NCBI GenBank assembly: GCA_022709365.1
Contig: JAKLIY010000021.1
Location: forward strand, 1-64,000
Source: Pseudomonadota bacterium
GTDB taxonomy: Bacteria > Pseudomonadota > Gammaproteobacteria > Competibacterales > Competibacteraceae
Length of the DNA: 64,000 nucleotides
Reading direction: 5' to 3'
The translations under genes were made by a program, and so were the position numbers. The notes under the pieces were generated by a model that saw only the letters and a list, made by a program, of their open reading frames with translations, searched no databases and was not told where the DNA came from. Below, one piece after another: positions 8,727 to 17,823 of this stretch. Numbering within the stretch: position 1 is the first letter of the stretch; each line of letters opens with the position of its first letter.

Positions 8727-8761
8727 CAAAAAAGCCTCGGCGGATAACGCGCCAAGGCTTT
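8727..8761 (-). terminator. Rho-independent terminator of tRNA-Phe
   Basis: On the - strand, just after the tRNA 3' end, AAAGCCTTGGCG and CGCCGAGGCTTT form a hairpin followed by a run of six T. The T-run lies on the - strand side, so it serves the tRNA. The hairpin could also stop + strand transcription from the dehalogenase gene, since that side ends in TTT. Confidence 0.8.
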
Positions 8762-8768
8762 GATATCC

Positions 8769-8844
<76 letters not shown>

Positions 8845-8907
8845 AAATTAGGGGGTACAAAAGAGACGCGCATTTAACCAGCTTGCGCCTTCAGCGTCAA
8901 GACCCTC

Positions 8908-9180
8908 TCATGCCGGCGGCGGCACATAACCCTCGGGCGGCGCCGTGCCTTCGCCAAAGAAAAACTGCTCCATCTGCTGCTCCAAAAACTGACGCGCCTT
9001 CGGTTCAAATGGCGTCAACCGGTACTCATTGATCAACATGGTCTGTTGCCGCAGCCACTGCTGCCAAGCCGACTTGGACACATTCACGAAAATTCGCTGG
9101 CCCAACTCGCCTGGATAGGGCAGCCGGTCCAGACCTTCCGCCTCGACGCCCAGCTTGATGCACTTCACCATTCGAGCCAT
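8908..9180 (-). CDS. yggX: Fe(2+)-trafficking protein YggX
   Basis: A small cytoplasmic protein of about 90 residues implicated in iron handling and protection of Fe-S clusters from oxidants. Family landmarks are the N-terminal MVKCIKLG with its conserved Cys, the block YPGELGQRI, and [19 protein letters not shown] chose ATG 9180, which has GGGAA six bases upstream, over TTG 9186. It follows mutY by about 18 bp, the same mutY-yggX order as in enterobacteria, so the two are probably co-transcribed. MutY carries an Fe-S cluster, which makes the pairing sensible. Confidence 0.95.
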   Translation of the reverse strand: MARMVKCIKLGVEAEGLDRLPYPGELGQRIFVNVSKSAWQQWLRQQTMLINEYRLTPFEPKARQFLEQQMEQFFFGEGTAPPEGYVPPPA

Positions 9181-9198
9181 TGCCAATTCCCGTATTTT

Positions 9199-10260
9199 TC
9201 AAAGTTCACTCACCAACGCCGCCAACAATCTTTGCACGGGCGCCGCCATTCCCCGACTGGCGGGATCGCGGTTGTTATACCAGACAAACCGCTCACCTTC
9301 CATCACTACAACACCGCTCTGCTCAATGACTCGCACCAGCGTCGGCGTAATGTCCAGATGAAAATGGCTGAAACTGTGCCGCAACACACCCCAGGGTGGT
9401 TCGACCATCACCGTCAATCCCCACCGCTCCCGACACCAGTCGGCGACATTCACGTCCAGCGGACATTCGGGAAAACTCCACAATCCGCCCCAAATACCCA
9501 CCGGCGGGCGGCGCTCCAGCAGCACCTCGCCATTCTCGGCCCGCAACAATAACATCCGAACGGCGCGCACCGGCGCCTCTCGGCGTGGCTTCGGCGCTGG
9601 AAAATCCATTTCCCGCCCCAAGGCATGGGCAGCGCAATTCCCCGCCAAGGGACACGCCTCACAGCGGGGTCGGCGCGGCGTACAGATCATCGCCCCCAGA
9701 TCCATCACCGCCTGCGTATAATCAGCCACTCGTTCAACGGGCGTATACCGTTCCGCCAATTCCCACAGCGCCGCCTGCACCCGAGCTTGGCCGGGCCAGC
9801 CTTCGACTGCGCCGAATCGCGCCAGTAGCCGTTTGACATTGCCATCCAAAATCGGCTGACGCTGGCCGACCGCCAAGGCCAGAATCGCCCCCGCCGTCGA
9901 CCGACCAATGCCCGGCAGTTCCTGCAGAATGGCTATATCCAGCGGCATCTTGCTACCGTGCTGGTCGCGCAAAATCTGCGCGGCCTGATGTAAATGGCGG
10001 GCGCGGGCGTAATAACCCAGCCCCGCCCAAAGCCGCAACACTTCATCCAGTTCGGCATCGGCCAGCGCCTGGATATCGGGAAATCGCGCCATGAAGCGCT
10101 CATAATAGGAAATGACGGTCGCCACCTGGGTCTGCTGGAGCATGATCTCCGAGATCCAAACCCGGTACGGTGTGGGATGGTTCTGCCAAGGCAATTGTTT
10201 ACGACCGTGGGTATCGAACCAGTCCAACACTGGCCGGGCGAATTCCATGGAATCCATCAT
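9199..10260 (-). CDS. mutY: A/G-specific adenine DNA glycosylase MutY
   Basis: Base-excision repair enzyme that removes adenine mispaired with 8-oxoguanine. The 353-aa length matches MutY. The N-terminal catalytic domain has the Glu in EIMLQQTQV, the helix-hairpin-helix LPGIGRSTAGAI and the catalytic Asp in ILDGNVKRLLAR. The iron-sulfur loop is intact (C-x6-C-x2-C-x5-C in CTPRRPRCEACPLAGNC), and a NUDIX-like C-terminal domain that recognises 8-oxoG follows (from about residue 230). ATG codons at 10260 and 10257 are both possible. Divergent from the epimerase gene, with about 33 bp between starts. Confidence 0.96.
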   Translation of the reverse strand: MMDSMEFARPVLDWFDTHGRKQLPWQNHPTPYRVWISEIMLQQTQVATVISYYERFMARFPDIQALADAELDEVLRLWAGLGYYARARHLHQAAQILRDQHGSKMPLDIAILQELPGIGRSTAGAILALAVGQRQPILDGNVKRLLARFGAVEGWPGQARVQAALWELAERYTPVERVADYTQAVMDLGAMICTPRRPRCEACPLAGNCAAHALGREMDFPAPKPRREAPVRAVRMLLLRAENGEVLLERRPPVGIWGGLWSFPECPLDVNVADWCRERWGLTVMVEPPWGVLRHSFSHFHLDITPTLVRVIEQSGVVVMEGERFVWYNNRDPASRGMAAPVQRLLAALVSEL

Positions 10261-10293
10261 TATTCACTTTTACCCATTCGGAGAATTTCAACT

Positions 10294-11172
10294 ATGGCGC
10301 GCATTCTGATCGCCGGTTGCGGCGATGTTGGAACCACGCTGGGACAAGCGCTCGGCGCAGCCGGGCATAAGGTCTGGGGCTTGAAACGCCATCCCGCCGA
10401 TCTGCCGTCATCCATCCAGCCGCTGGCCGCCGATCTCACTGATCCGGCAACCCTGACCGTGTTGCCGCCGAAGGTGGATGCCGTGGTCTACAGCGCCGCG
10501 GCTGCCGGTTTCAGCGAGGCGCACTATCAAGCGGCCTATGTCGAGGGCGTCCACAACCTGTTAAATGCGCTGCGTCAGGCCGGACAACACCCGCAAAGGT
10601 TGCTGTTTACCTCCAGCACCTCGGTCTACGCCCAACATCAGGGAGAATGGGTTGATGAAGACTCGCCCGCCAAAGCAGACGGTTTCAGCGGCCGCTGCCT
10701 TCGCGAAGGCGAACGGCTGATGTGGAATAGCGGCTGGCCGGCCGTAGCGGTGCGCTTTGGCGGTATTTACGGTCCAGGCCGCACCCGACTAATCGATAAC
10801 GTCCGCGTGGGCAGCGCGACTTGTTCCGACGGTCCACCGATTTACACCAACCGTATTCACCGCGATGATTGCGCCCGGGTCTTGGAGCATCTACTGAAAC
10901 ACCCCAAACCGGAACCGCTCTACATTGCCGTAGATGACGATCCAGCGTCGCTGGATGAGGTGCTCAACTGGCTGGCCGACCAACTCGGTGTTCCGCAACC
11001 ACCACGAGTTCCGCAACCGCCCTTAAAACCCGGCGCGGAAACCCGCCGAGACCCTGCTACACGGATGAGAGCCAGTAAACGCTGCCGCAACGTCCGGCTC
11101 CGCGCCAGCGGCTTCCAGTTTCGCTACCCCAGCTACCGGGAGGGCTATGCGGCGCTGATCCCGAAATCCTAA
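10294..11172 (+). CDS. NAD-dependent epimerase/dehydratase (YeeZ-like)
   Basis: An atypical short-chain dehydrogenase of 292 residues. The ATG at 10294 follows GGAG and puts the dinucleotide-binding motif GCGDVGTTLG at residues 8-17; the frame is open further upstream but lies over mutY. Rossmann strands (VDAVVYSAAAAG, LLFTSSTSVYAQ) and FGGIYGPGRTRL follow. The catalytic YxxxK pair of classical SDRs is not preserved, as is usual in the YeeZ group, whose substrate is not established. It overlaps the 3' end of the convergent GGDEF/EAL gene by 4 bp. Confidence 0.85.
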   Translation: MARILIAGCGDVGTTLGQALGAAGHKVWGLKRHPADLPSSIQPLAADLTDPATLTVLPPKVDAVVYSAAAAGFSEAHYQAAYVEGVHNLLNALRQAGQHPQRLLFTSSTSVYAQHQGEWVDEDSPAKADGFSGRCLREGERLMWNSGWPAVAVRFGGIYGPGRTRLIDNVRVGSATCSDGPPIYTNRIHRDDCARVLEHLLKHPKPEPLYIAVDDDPASLDEVLNWLADQLGVPQPPRVPQPPLKPGAETRRDPATRMRASKRCRNVRLRASGFQFRYPSYREGYAALIPKS

Positions 11173-13574
11173 AAAGCCCCGCCGGCAAAGTCGTAGCTCA
11201 TTTCACGGTAGGGATGTTGCAGGAAAAAGCCCTGAATCAGATCGACGCCCAGCGACCAAAGAATCGGCATGGTCTGCACATCTTCGACCCCACCGACGAT
11301 CGTGGCGGCGCCCAACGACTCCAGACTCTGCACCAACTCTTTGAGTTGGGCCTGCTTCTTGGAATCCTTGGCGAGATTGTTGACGAAGTGTATGTCCAAT
11401 TTGACGTAATCTGCACCCAAGTTTTTCAACAGGTTCAGCGAATCCGCACCCCGACCAAAGCGGTCCAGGCAAAACCCGCAACCGAGCAACTTAATACCAC
11501 TCAGAAAGGCAAACATGTCGCGCAGGCTGCGTTCAGCAGTCGATTCAGCCACCTCGAACACCAGGCGCTGTGCCTCAACGTGATTTTGCTCCAACTGCTC
11601 GCGCAACCAGGCGCTCAGCGTTTTATCCTGCAACGTCACCGGCAACACCTTAATAAACAGGGTCGTGGCTTGCTGCCGTTGCTGCAGCATTTCCAGCGCG
11701 TGCGCGATCACCCAGCGATCCAGCGCCAATCCCAGTTCATGATTGTAGACCACGCCAAATACGCTGCCTGGCACCAGATCCTGCCCCTGACGGTCGCGCA
11801 AGCGCAGCAACGCCTCATAGCGCTCATTGGTATCGCCACGCATGCTGGCCACCGGCTGAAACACCAGCCAAAGCCATTCATGCTCGACAATTTCGCGCAC
11901 CTGATCGAGGACCCGCGCCCGCGAGGAAATTTCCTGGTCACGTTGCACCTGAGGGGCGTTTTGCTGGAGGTAAATACGTTCGCCCTTGGCTTCCCGCGCC
12001 AGCCCACAAGCGGAATCCGCTCGCTGGATCAGCATCAGGTGGTCCTGGCTGCGGTCATTGGTGAAAGCGATGCCGATGCTGGTCCGTAACAGCAACGCCT
12101 GATCACCCACCTTGTAAAACCCGGTCTCCAGGGCGTCGCGGATACGCCGAGCCAACTTGAGCGGCGCTTCGCCGAACAGATTCGGCGCCAGCACCGTGAG
12201 AATGGAATCGCTAAACCGCGCAGCAAGCTGGTCGGCGCTCAACACACTCCGTAACCGGGTCGCCGCCTGGCCGACTACTTCATCGGCGGTCGCCACTCCG
12301 GCCGAATCGCGGATGGTTCGCAGATTGTCCAACATGATGAAAATTAAGGTCAGAGTCTGCCGGCGCAGTCCCATTGCTTCCAATTCCCGCTCCAGCAACA
12401 TCATGAACCGTCGACGGTTGTACAAGCCGCTGATGGCGTCGTTGTCGCTCAGTTGGCTCATCTTCACCCGCAGGGTGCGCGCCCGACGCAGTCGTTGTTT
12501 GACTTCCCAACACAAATAGCTGATAGGCGCGGGTTTAGTCAGCAAACTGGCCCCTGGCGCATCCAGATTCATCAGGTAGTGCGCCACATCCGCTGGGAAA
12601 CACATCAAAATCATCGGCAGCGTATCGAAGTCACGGTGTTGAGCGATCACCCGCGCCAGTTCCGGTCCGCCAACTTCCTTCAGATCGAGATCAATCAGCA
12701 ATAAATCTGGATGGAATCGGTGGATATCCTGTAGAACTTGCAACGGCTGAATCACCACTCGGGGAGTAATCCCCTGCTCCTCCAGCGCCCCGGCCATCTC
12801 CCAAGCCTCAGTCGGTCGGTCATTGACAATCAGCACCCGATAGTAGCTTTCCGAGGTTTGCGGCAATAGCAACTCGCGCAACATCCCCACGACTTCATCA
12901 GTATCGAACGGCTTACTGAAATAGGCGGCGCCACCCGCCTGCACGGCATCCACCCGCGCCGCCATATCATTGCGTTCAGCCAGAAACAGCACCGGTGCCC
13001 GTAAATTAGTCTCAGCGCGCAGGGTCGCGATCATCGACAGTGCGGCTTCCGCACCTTCGGGAAAATCTACGTCAACCACCACCGCCCCGGGCATTCGTTC
13101 CTGCAACCGCTGCTCCGCCTCGTCCAAACTAGCGAAATGTCGCACCCGGTATCCGGAATCTTCGAGTTTGGTCAACAATGGCGGTTTCTCACCGGGGACA
13201 ATGACAAAGATTTCCGGCTGGGCCGCCAGCAATGGGCGGGTTCGGGGTTCATCGTTCGTGCTGCCGCCCGTCGTCAGAATGAAACGCAGCGCATCGATCA
13301 ACGCAGTCAACCGCTGCCGTTCAGCTTCGGCCGGCATTTCGCCAGTGGCTGCGCTACTTTTGACATGCTGCTCCAATTGCGTGACCAGATCGAGCAAACG
13401 CTCATCACCTCGACCCTGGGCGTTTTGCACCATATCCTGCGCCAGGCGGGCCAGCATCGCGAATGATTTGGGATTCCACTTGACATAATACAGTTTCTCC
13501 CACAAATCTTCGATCAATTTCAAGTGATTAGCCAACTTGAGGCGCTGGCTGTCTTGACCTTTCGCCTGGCTCAT
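11169..13574 (-). CDS. FimX-like two-receiver protein with degenerate GGDEF and EAL domains
   Basis: An 801-aa cytoplasmic signalling protein. A helical N-terminus (about 1-100) is followed by two receiver-like domains (about 116-235 and 245-365; VDVDFPEG, LIDLDLKE), a GGDEF domain (375-545) and an EAL domain (550-795). The GGDEF motif has decayed to SDSIL, so cyclase activity is not expected. EAL keeps EALLR, a Glu (FEVAEST), the Lys in YVKLD and QGF, but the metal-binding DDFG is DRFG and AEGVE is GGVE. Catalysis therefore looks lost and a c-di-GMP-binding effector role is likely. Loss of both motifs and the QGFFLQ...YDF ending resemble FimX of type IV pilus control; that link is an inference. 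GGAG precedes the start. Confidence 0.85.
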   Translation of the reverse strand: MSQAKGQDSQRLKLANHLKLIEDLWEKLYYVKWNPKSFAMLARLAQDMVQNAQGRGDERLLDLVTQLEQHVKSSAATGEMPAEAERQRLTALIDALRFILTTGGSTNDEPRTRPLLAAQPEIFVIVPGEKPPLLTKLEDSGYRVRHFASLDEAEQRLQERMPGAVVVDVDFPEGAEAALSMIATLRAETNLRAPVLFLAERNDMAARVDAVQAGGAAYFSKPFDTDEVVGMLRELLLPQTSESYYRVLIVNDRPTEAWEMAGALEEQGITPRVVIQPLQVLQDIHRFHPDLLLIDLDLKEVGGPELARVIAQHRDFDTLPMILMCFPADVAHYLMNLDAPGASLLTKPAPISYLCWEVKQRLRRARTLRVKMSQLSDNDAISGLYNRRRFMMLLERELEAMGLRRQTLTLIFIMLDNLRTIRDSAGVATADEVVGQAATRLRSVLSADQLAARFSDSILTVLAPNLFGEAPLKLARRIRDALETGFYKVGDQALLLRTSIGIAFTNDRSQDHLMLIQRADSACGLAREAKGERIYLQQNAPQVQRDQEISSRARVLDQVREIVEHEWLWLVFQPVASMRGDTNERYEALLRLRDRQGQDLVPGSVFGVVYNHELGLALDRWVIAHALEMLQQRQQATTLFIKVLPVTLQDKTLSAWLREQLEQNHVEAQRLVFEVAESTAERSLRDMFAFLSGIKLLGCGFCLDRFGRGADSLNLLKNLGADYVKLDIHFVNNLAKDSKKQAQLKELVQSLESLGAATIVGGVEDVQTMPILWSLGVDLIQGFFLQHPYREMSYDFAGGAF

Positions 13575-13615
13575 GGCGTATCTCCGGGTAATTTTAATTA
13601 AATTTAAGGCTATAT

Positions 13616-13646
13616 ATTATAAGATTTTTTTGACCTCATCGTTCAA
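13616..13646 (-). promoter_or_regulatory. Sigma-70-type promoter for the FimX-like gene
   Basis: On the - strand a perfect -10 box TATAAT (13616-13621) follows TTGAAC (13641-13646) with a 19-bp spacer, slightly long. The -10 lies in an AT-rich leader about 40 bp before the start codon. The -35 falls inside the last codons of ilvD. Confidence 0.5.
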
Positions 13647-15489
13647 CCTGGCGGACATCGCGCACTGCGCCACGGGCGGCGCTGGTGGTCATGGCGGCGT
13701 AGGCGCGCAGGGCCGCGGAAACGGGGCGTTGCCGGTTGGCTGGCTTCCAGGCCGCTGCTCCCTGTGCGACCCTAGCCGCCCGCCGCTGTTGCAACACATC
13801 ATCGCTCACGGCCAGATGAATACGGCGTTGAGGAATGTCAATCGCGATAAGGTCCCCCTCTTCCACCAGGGCGATCATCCCGCCCTCCGCCGCTTCCGGC
13901 GAAACGTGGCCAATGGACAGGCCGGAAGTGCCGCCGGAGAAACGGCCATCGGTGATCAGGGCGCAAACTTTGCCCAAACCTTTGGATTTGAGATAGCTGG
14001 TCGGATAAAGCATTTCCTGCATTCCCGGTCCGCCGCGCGGTCCTTCATAGCGAATCAGCATCACGTCACCGGCTTGAATGCGTCCGGCGAGAATCGCACT
14101 GACGGCCTCTTCCTGACTTTCCATGATCTGTGCGGGGCCTTGAAAAGTCAGATTGTTTTCATCAACGCCCGCGGTCTTGACGATGCAGCCTTCTTCGGCC
14201 AAATTGCCGTAAAGCACTGCCAGGCCACCGTCCTGGGAATAGGCATAACTTTGGGCGCGGATGCAGCCGTTTTCCCGATCCAGGTCCAAACTCGGCCAAC
14301 GGGTGTTCTGGCTGAACGCTTCCTGGGTAGGGATGCCCGCTGGACCTGCAGAATAGCGCAGTCGAGCTTCATCCCACGCAGTCGACCGGGCAATGTCCCA
14401 CTGATCCAGCGCCGCACCCAGCGTTTTGCTGTGGACAGTATGTGCTTGGCGGTGCAGCAATCCGGCTCGATCCAGTTCGCCGAGAATGGCGATCACCCCG
14501 CCCGCCCGATGTACGTCTTCCATATGATATTTCTGCGTCGCCGGGGCAACCTTGCACAGATTGGGCGTCTGCCGCGACAACCGATCGATATCGTGCATGG
14601 TGAAGTTGACGCCACCTTCCTGAGCCGCCGCCAGCAGGTGCAACACCGTGTTGGTGGAGCCGCCCATGGCGATGTCGAGGCGCATGGCGTTCTCGAAAGC
14701 TTCAAACGTGGCGATGCCGCGCGGCAAGGCTGACGCATCGCCCTGTTCGTAGTAACGTCGGGTCAGCTCAACGATGCGCCGCCCCGCTTCCAAGAACAGT
14801 TCCCGGCGGTCAGCGTGAGTGGCCAGCAACGAGCCATTGCCCGGCAGACTCAGCCCCAGCGCCTCGGTCAGGCAGTTCATGGAATTGGCGGTGAACATAC
14901 CTGAACAGGAACCGCAAGTCGGACAGGCCGAACGTTCGACCTGCGCCACGTCCTCATCGCTGACCTGATCATCAGCGGCGGTCACCATAGCGTCCACCAA
15001 GTCCAGCTTCATGTCCTTACCCGCCAGCCGGGTCTTGCCGGCTTCCATCGGCCCGCCCGAAACGAAGATAGCGGGGATGTTAAGGCGCATCGCAGCCATT
15101 AACATGCCGGGAGTGATCTTGTCACAATTGGAAATGCAGACCAAGGCGTCGGCGCAATGGGCGTTGACCATGTACTCCACGGCATCGGCGATCAGTTCCC
15201 GCGAGGGCAGCGAGTACAGCATCCCGCCGTGGCCCATGGCAATGCCGTCATCGACCGCAATCGTGTTGAATTCCTTGGCGATACCGCCCGACTGCTCAAT
15301 CTCGCGTGCGACCAGTTGCCCCAAGTCCTTCAGATGGACATGGCCGGGGACGAACTGGGTAAAGGAGTTGGCGATAGCGATGATCGGCTTGCCAAAATCG
15401 CCATCCTTGACGCCAGTGGCCCGCCACAGAGCGCGAGCGCCGGCCATGTTGCGGCCGTGGGTGGTAGTGCGGGAACGGTAATAGGGCAT
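13636..15489 (-). CDS. ilvD: Dihydroxy-acid dehydratase IlvD
   Basis: Catalyses dehydration of 2,3-dihydroxy-isovalerate and 2,3-dihydroxy-3-methylvalerate to the 2-oxo acids, the third step shared by valine, isoleucine and leucine synthesis. The 617 residues equal the enterobacterial length. Fe-S ligands sit in [12 protein letters not shown] and [24 protein letters not shown]-like and PEAAEGG blocks near the C-terminus are present ([28 protein letters not shown] region). It stands alone rather than in an ilv cluster. The ATG at 15489 has GGAG eight bases upstream, and that GGAG lies inside a long RNA stem described separately. WrbA lies upstream in the same direction. Confidence 0.97.
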   Translation of the reverse strand: MPYYRSRTTTHGRNMAGARALWRATGVKDGDFGKPIIAIANSFTQFVPGHVHLKDLGQLVAREIEQSGGIAKEFNTIAVDDGIAMGHGGMLYSLPSRELIADAVEYMVNAHCADALVCISNCDKITPGMLMAAMRLNIPAIFVSGGPMEAGKTRLAGKDMKLDLVDAMVTAADDQVSDEDVAQVERSACPTCGSCSGMFTANSMNCLTEALGLSLPGNGSLLATHADRRELFLEAGRRIVELTRRYYEQGDASALPRGIATFEAFENAMRLDIAMGGSTNTVLHLLAAAQEGGVNFTMHDIDRLSRQTPNLCKVAPATQKYHMEDVHRAGGVIAILGELDRAGLLHRQAHTVHSKTLGAALDQWDIARSTAWDEARLRYSAGPAGIPTQEAFSQNTRWPSLDLDRENGCIRAQSYAYSQDGGLAVLYGNLAEEGCIVKTAGVDENNLTFQGPAQIMESQEEAVSAILAGRIQAGDVMLIRYEGPRGGPGMQEMLYPTSYLKSKGLGKVCALITDGRFSGGTSGLSIGHVSPEAAEGGMIALVEEGDLIAIDIPQRRIHLAVSDDVLQQRRAARVAQGAAAWKPANRQRPVSAALRAYAAMTTSAARGAVRDVRQVER

Positions 15490-15497
15490 GAAGGGAA

Positions 15498-15586
15498 CTC
15501 CACGAAGGCTGGAAACGAGGCCGGCGTACTGGGGAAAAAAGTCCGGCCTTTAGGAAATTCTACGGCAATTTCCAGCACTCGTGGAG
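15498..15586 (-). promoter_or_regulatory. Structured ilvD leader that can hide the ribosome-binding site
   Basis: In the 5' leader of ilvD, positions 15586-15569 pair with 15515-15498 over 18 positions with one mismatch and one G-U pair. The 3' strand of this stem contains the ilvD GGAG. Inside lie a 7-bp hairpin AGGCCGG/CCGGCCT (15518-15524 with 15543-15549) and a competing 7-bp hairpin GGAAATT/AATTTCC (15553-15559 with 15567-15573). The latter shares bases with the inner end of the long stem, so the two are mutually exclusive. This is what a translation-controlling switch looks like. A small palindromic transposable element is the main alternative. No Rfam family is claimed. Confidence 0.5.
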
Positions 15587-15614
15587 TGAATCTGTAAGAG
15601 GGGTCGGGCGTGAA

Positions 15615-16235
15615 TTATCTCCCGGCCAAGCGTTGGGCAATGGTCGCCACATGCTTGCCCTGGAATCGGGCGATATCCAATTCATTCTCACTTGGATGGC
15701 GTGAACCGTCACCGCCGGTGATGGTGGACGCACCGTAGGGACTGCCGCCGCTGATCTCGACCAGCGTCATTTGCCGCTGTTCGGAATAAGGTACACCGAC
15801 GATCACCATCCCGTGATGCAACAGCGTGGTGTGGAAACTGGTCAGGGTGGTTTCCTGCCCGCCGTGCTGGGTAGCGGTGCTGGTGAATACGCTGCCTACC
15901 TTACCGATCAATCCCCCCTTCACCCATAGCCCGCCGGTTTGATCCAGGAAGTTGCGCATTTGCGCACACATGTTACCGAAGCGGGTCGGCGTACCGAAAA
16001 TGATGGCGTCGGCCTCGGCCAGTTGGTCAGGGGTTATGATCGGAACGTGGGCAAAAGTGGCGCGCGCCGCTTTGGCCCCGCTTTTCTCCAGCGCTTCTTC
16101 CGGCATCAGTTCGGGTACCTGATACAGGGTCACTTCACTGCCTTCGACCTGGCGTGCGCCTTCAGCAACCGCCTCGGCTAACTGGTAGATATGGCTATAC
16201 ATGCTGTAAAATACCACCTGAATTTTGGTAGCCAT
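15615..16235 (-). CDS. wrbA: NAD(P)H:quinone oxidoreductase WrbA
   Basis: A flavodoxin-like FMN protein of 206 residues that reduces quinones by two electrons, thought to protect against redox-cycling quinones. The start at ATG 16235 has AGAGG eight bases upstream and puts [20 protein letters not shown], the FMN phosphate loop, at the N-terminus; the frame is open further upstream. [38 protein letters not shown] and the C-terminal GASTI block identify WrbA rather than flavodoxin. It is followed by about 125 bp of structured leader and then ilvD. Confidence 0.95.
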   Translation of the reverse strand: MATKIQVVFYSMYSHIYQLAEAVAEGARQVEGSEVTLYQVPELMPEEALEKSGAKAARATFAHVPIITPDQLAEADAIIFGTPTRFGNMCAQMRNFLDQTGGLWVKGGLIGKVGSVFTSTATQHGGQETTLTSFHTTLLHHGMVIVGVPYSEQRQMTLVEISGGSPYGASTITGGDGSRHPSENELDIARFQGKHVATIAQRLAGR

Positions 16236-16576
16236 GCGCTCAACCTCTGGTTTTTGGAAATACCGTTGATCCAAGGAAATTTGGGTAGCGTACCATCCAC
16301 ATCCCGATGCAGCGACACCGAACCGTCTCGCCCGTCGCGGGAAGCGACCAGACATAACCGTCCACGCTTCTCCGCTGTGCCGAAATATTTTTGTGCATAC
16401 CCAGGAGAATAATAGCCGGTTCGGTCCGACCCGGAATCAAAATGCTGCTGCTATCAATTGAACAAACCCGATGCGGTGGAGAAAAATACGGGAACTGAGC
16501 ATCAATGATTGATACTCGCCGGTCAGTGGACTAGTTTTAAAGGCTCCCGGACCAAAGACTTTGCGCGAGGACCTTC
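16236..16576. other. Divergent intergenic region, no gene seen
   Basis: About 340 bp separates wrbA from the cytochrome gene. No credible coding frame is present. A 6-bp palindrome ATCAAT-g-ATTGAT occurs at 16501-16513, about 65 bp before the cytochrome start, and could be part of a regulator site. It must hold promoters for both genes, but I cannot place them with confidence. Confidence 0.5.
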
Positions 16577-17191
16577 ATGATCCGATCCGTACCGTGGTTA
16601 TCCGTGGCGTTGATGATCAGCGCTGCCCTGACCCACGCCGCCTTAGCCGCTGGCGATCCCAACGCCGGCAAGATCAAGTTCGCCACCTGCGCGGGCTGCC
16701 ACGCGATTCCTGGCTATAACAACGTCTATCCCACTTACCATGTCCCCCGCTTGGGCGGTCAGCATCCCGACTATGTGGCGGCGGCGCTGAAGGACTATCA
16801 GGCGGGCGTGCGCCAGCACCCGACCATGCATGCCAACGCTTTCTCGCTCAGCGAACAGGATATACAGGACATTGCCGCCTACGTAGCCCATTTCAAACCG
16901 ACCACCCAACCCCAGCCGATCCGGGGCAACGCCGCCGCCGGCCAAGCCAAGAGTGCGACCTGCGTCGCCTGTCATAGTCCGGACGGCAACAGCGTGATTA
17001 CCATTTATCCGCGCCTGGCCGGTCAATACGAAGACTACTTACGTAAGGCCCTGACGGATTATCAACAGGGCACGCGCCATAACCCTATCATGCAGGGCAT
17101 GGCCACCCCGCTGTCCGCCCAGGATATCGCCGACCTGTCAGCTTGGTTCGCCAGCCAGCCTGGCGGACTGATCACGGTACAGCCGGATTGA
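16577..17191 (+). CDS. Di-haem cytochrome c, c4-like
   Basis: A periplasmic electron carrier of 204 residues. A signal peptide (residues 1-25, ending AALAAG) is followed by two homologous cytochrome c domains. Haem attachment motifs are C38-AG-CH42 and C129-VA-CH133. Each domain has a Pro-x-Met segment (HPTMHA, NPIMQG) that can supply the axial Met, and repeated LSxQDIxDxxAY/SAWF helices. This is the layout of cytochrome c4, which passes electrons to cbb3-type oxidases or to nitrogen-oxide reductases. No terminal oxidase gene is linked, so its partner here is unknown. Confidence 0.88.
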   Translation: MIRSVPWLSVALMISAALTHAALAAGDPNAGKIKFATCAGCHAIPGYNNVYPTYHVPRLGGQHPDYVAAALKDYQAGVRQHPTMHANAFSLSEQDIQDIAAYVAHFKPTTQPQPIRGNAAAGQAKSATCVACHSPDGNSVITIYPRLAGQYEDYLRKALTDYQQGTRHNPIMQGMATPLSAQDIADLSAWFASQPGGLITVQPD

Positions 17192-17247
17192 ACCTAATCG
17201 ATTCTCGCCCAATCCAGGCTGCTGGCTCGCAAATCAGGGTATCCATC

Positions 17248-17823
17248 ATGCGATGGCTTCCCACCCTCATACCTCTGCTCTTGACGTTGCTGATCATCGC
17301 GGGCTGCGCCACGCCACCGCCAGCGCCATCCGCCGCCCCGGTGACCGATCCGCTGCGGCTCGGCAATCCCAAGGCCGGGTTTAACGTCACGCTCCGCTCC
17401 GAGCGCGTACCTCTGCACATCGGCGACCGGCTGCAACTCGATCTGCAAGCCGCCGCCGACAGTTACCTGAATCTGTATTTCATCAGTTCTTCCGGCAAAA
17501 CCGGCCAACTGCTGACCAACTATCCGGTGCGCGCTAACGAAGCGGTGTCCTTTCCGCCGGCGGGCGGGAAAAAGCTCCAGTACGCCCCGGCTCCTCCGAC
17601 AGGCATAGAAACCTTTGTCCTCGCCGCTACCCGCCAGCCATTGAACCTGCTGGGTCGTACCGACATCAAAAATGTCGAGAAACCACGCACTCCAGTCGCA
17701 GAACTCAATTTGAACGGCCCACAATTGCTCAACCGACTGCGCGGCGCACTGCAACGACGACCACCGCCCGATTGGAACGCCTACAGCGTTCAAATACCGC
17801 TAATGCCGCCAACAGTCCCTTGA
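17248..17823 (+). CDS. DUF4384 lipoprotein
   Basis: A probable lipoprotein of 191 residues from ATG 17248. The signal peptide ends in the lipobox LIIAGC, with Cys about residue 20 as the lipidation site; the frame upstream is open but overlaps the cytochrome gene. The mature part has the DUF4384 beta-sandwich pattern (IGDRLQLDLQAAADSYLNLYFISSSGKTGQLLTNY region), a domain often found on surface or secretion-associated lipoproteins. It stops at TGA 17821-17823, but the same frame stays open for another 128 codons of coiled coil, so the gene may be prematurely terminated (see next entry). Confidence 0.75.
   Translation: MRWLPTLIPLLLTLLIIAGCATPPPAPSAAPVTDPLRLGNPKAGFNVTLRSERVPLHIGDRLQLDLQAAADSYLNLYFISSSGKTGQLLTNYPVRANEAVSFPPAGGKKLQYAPAPPTGIETFVLAATRQPLNLLGRTDIKNVEKPRTPVAELNLNGPQLLNRLRGALQRRPPPDWNAYSVQIPLMPPTVP

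Noticed and set aside
13573-14733. 386-codon + strand ORF
   Set aside because: It lies antisense to ilvD, which has unmistakable catalytic motifs over its full length. The ORF has no recognisable domain and is a GC-rich shadow.
15330-15578. 82-codon - strand ORF from GTG in the ilvD leader, possibly a leader peptide for attenuation
   Set aside because: It runs into ilvD in another frame, has no ribosome site, and shows no run of Val, Leu or Ile codons before a terminator.
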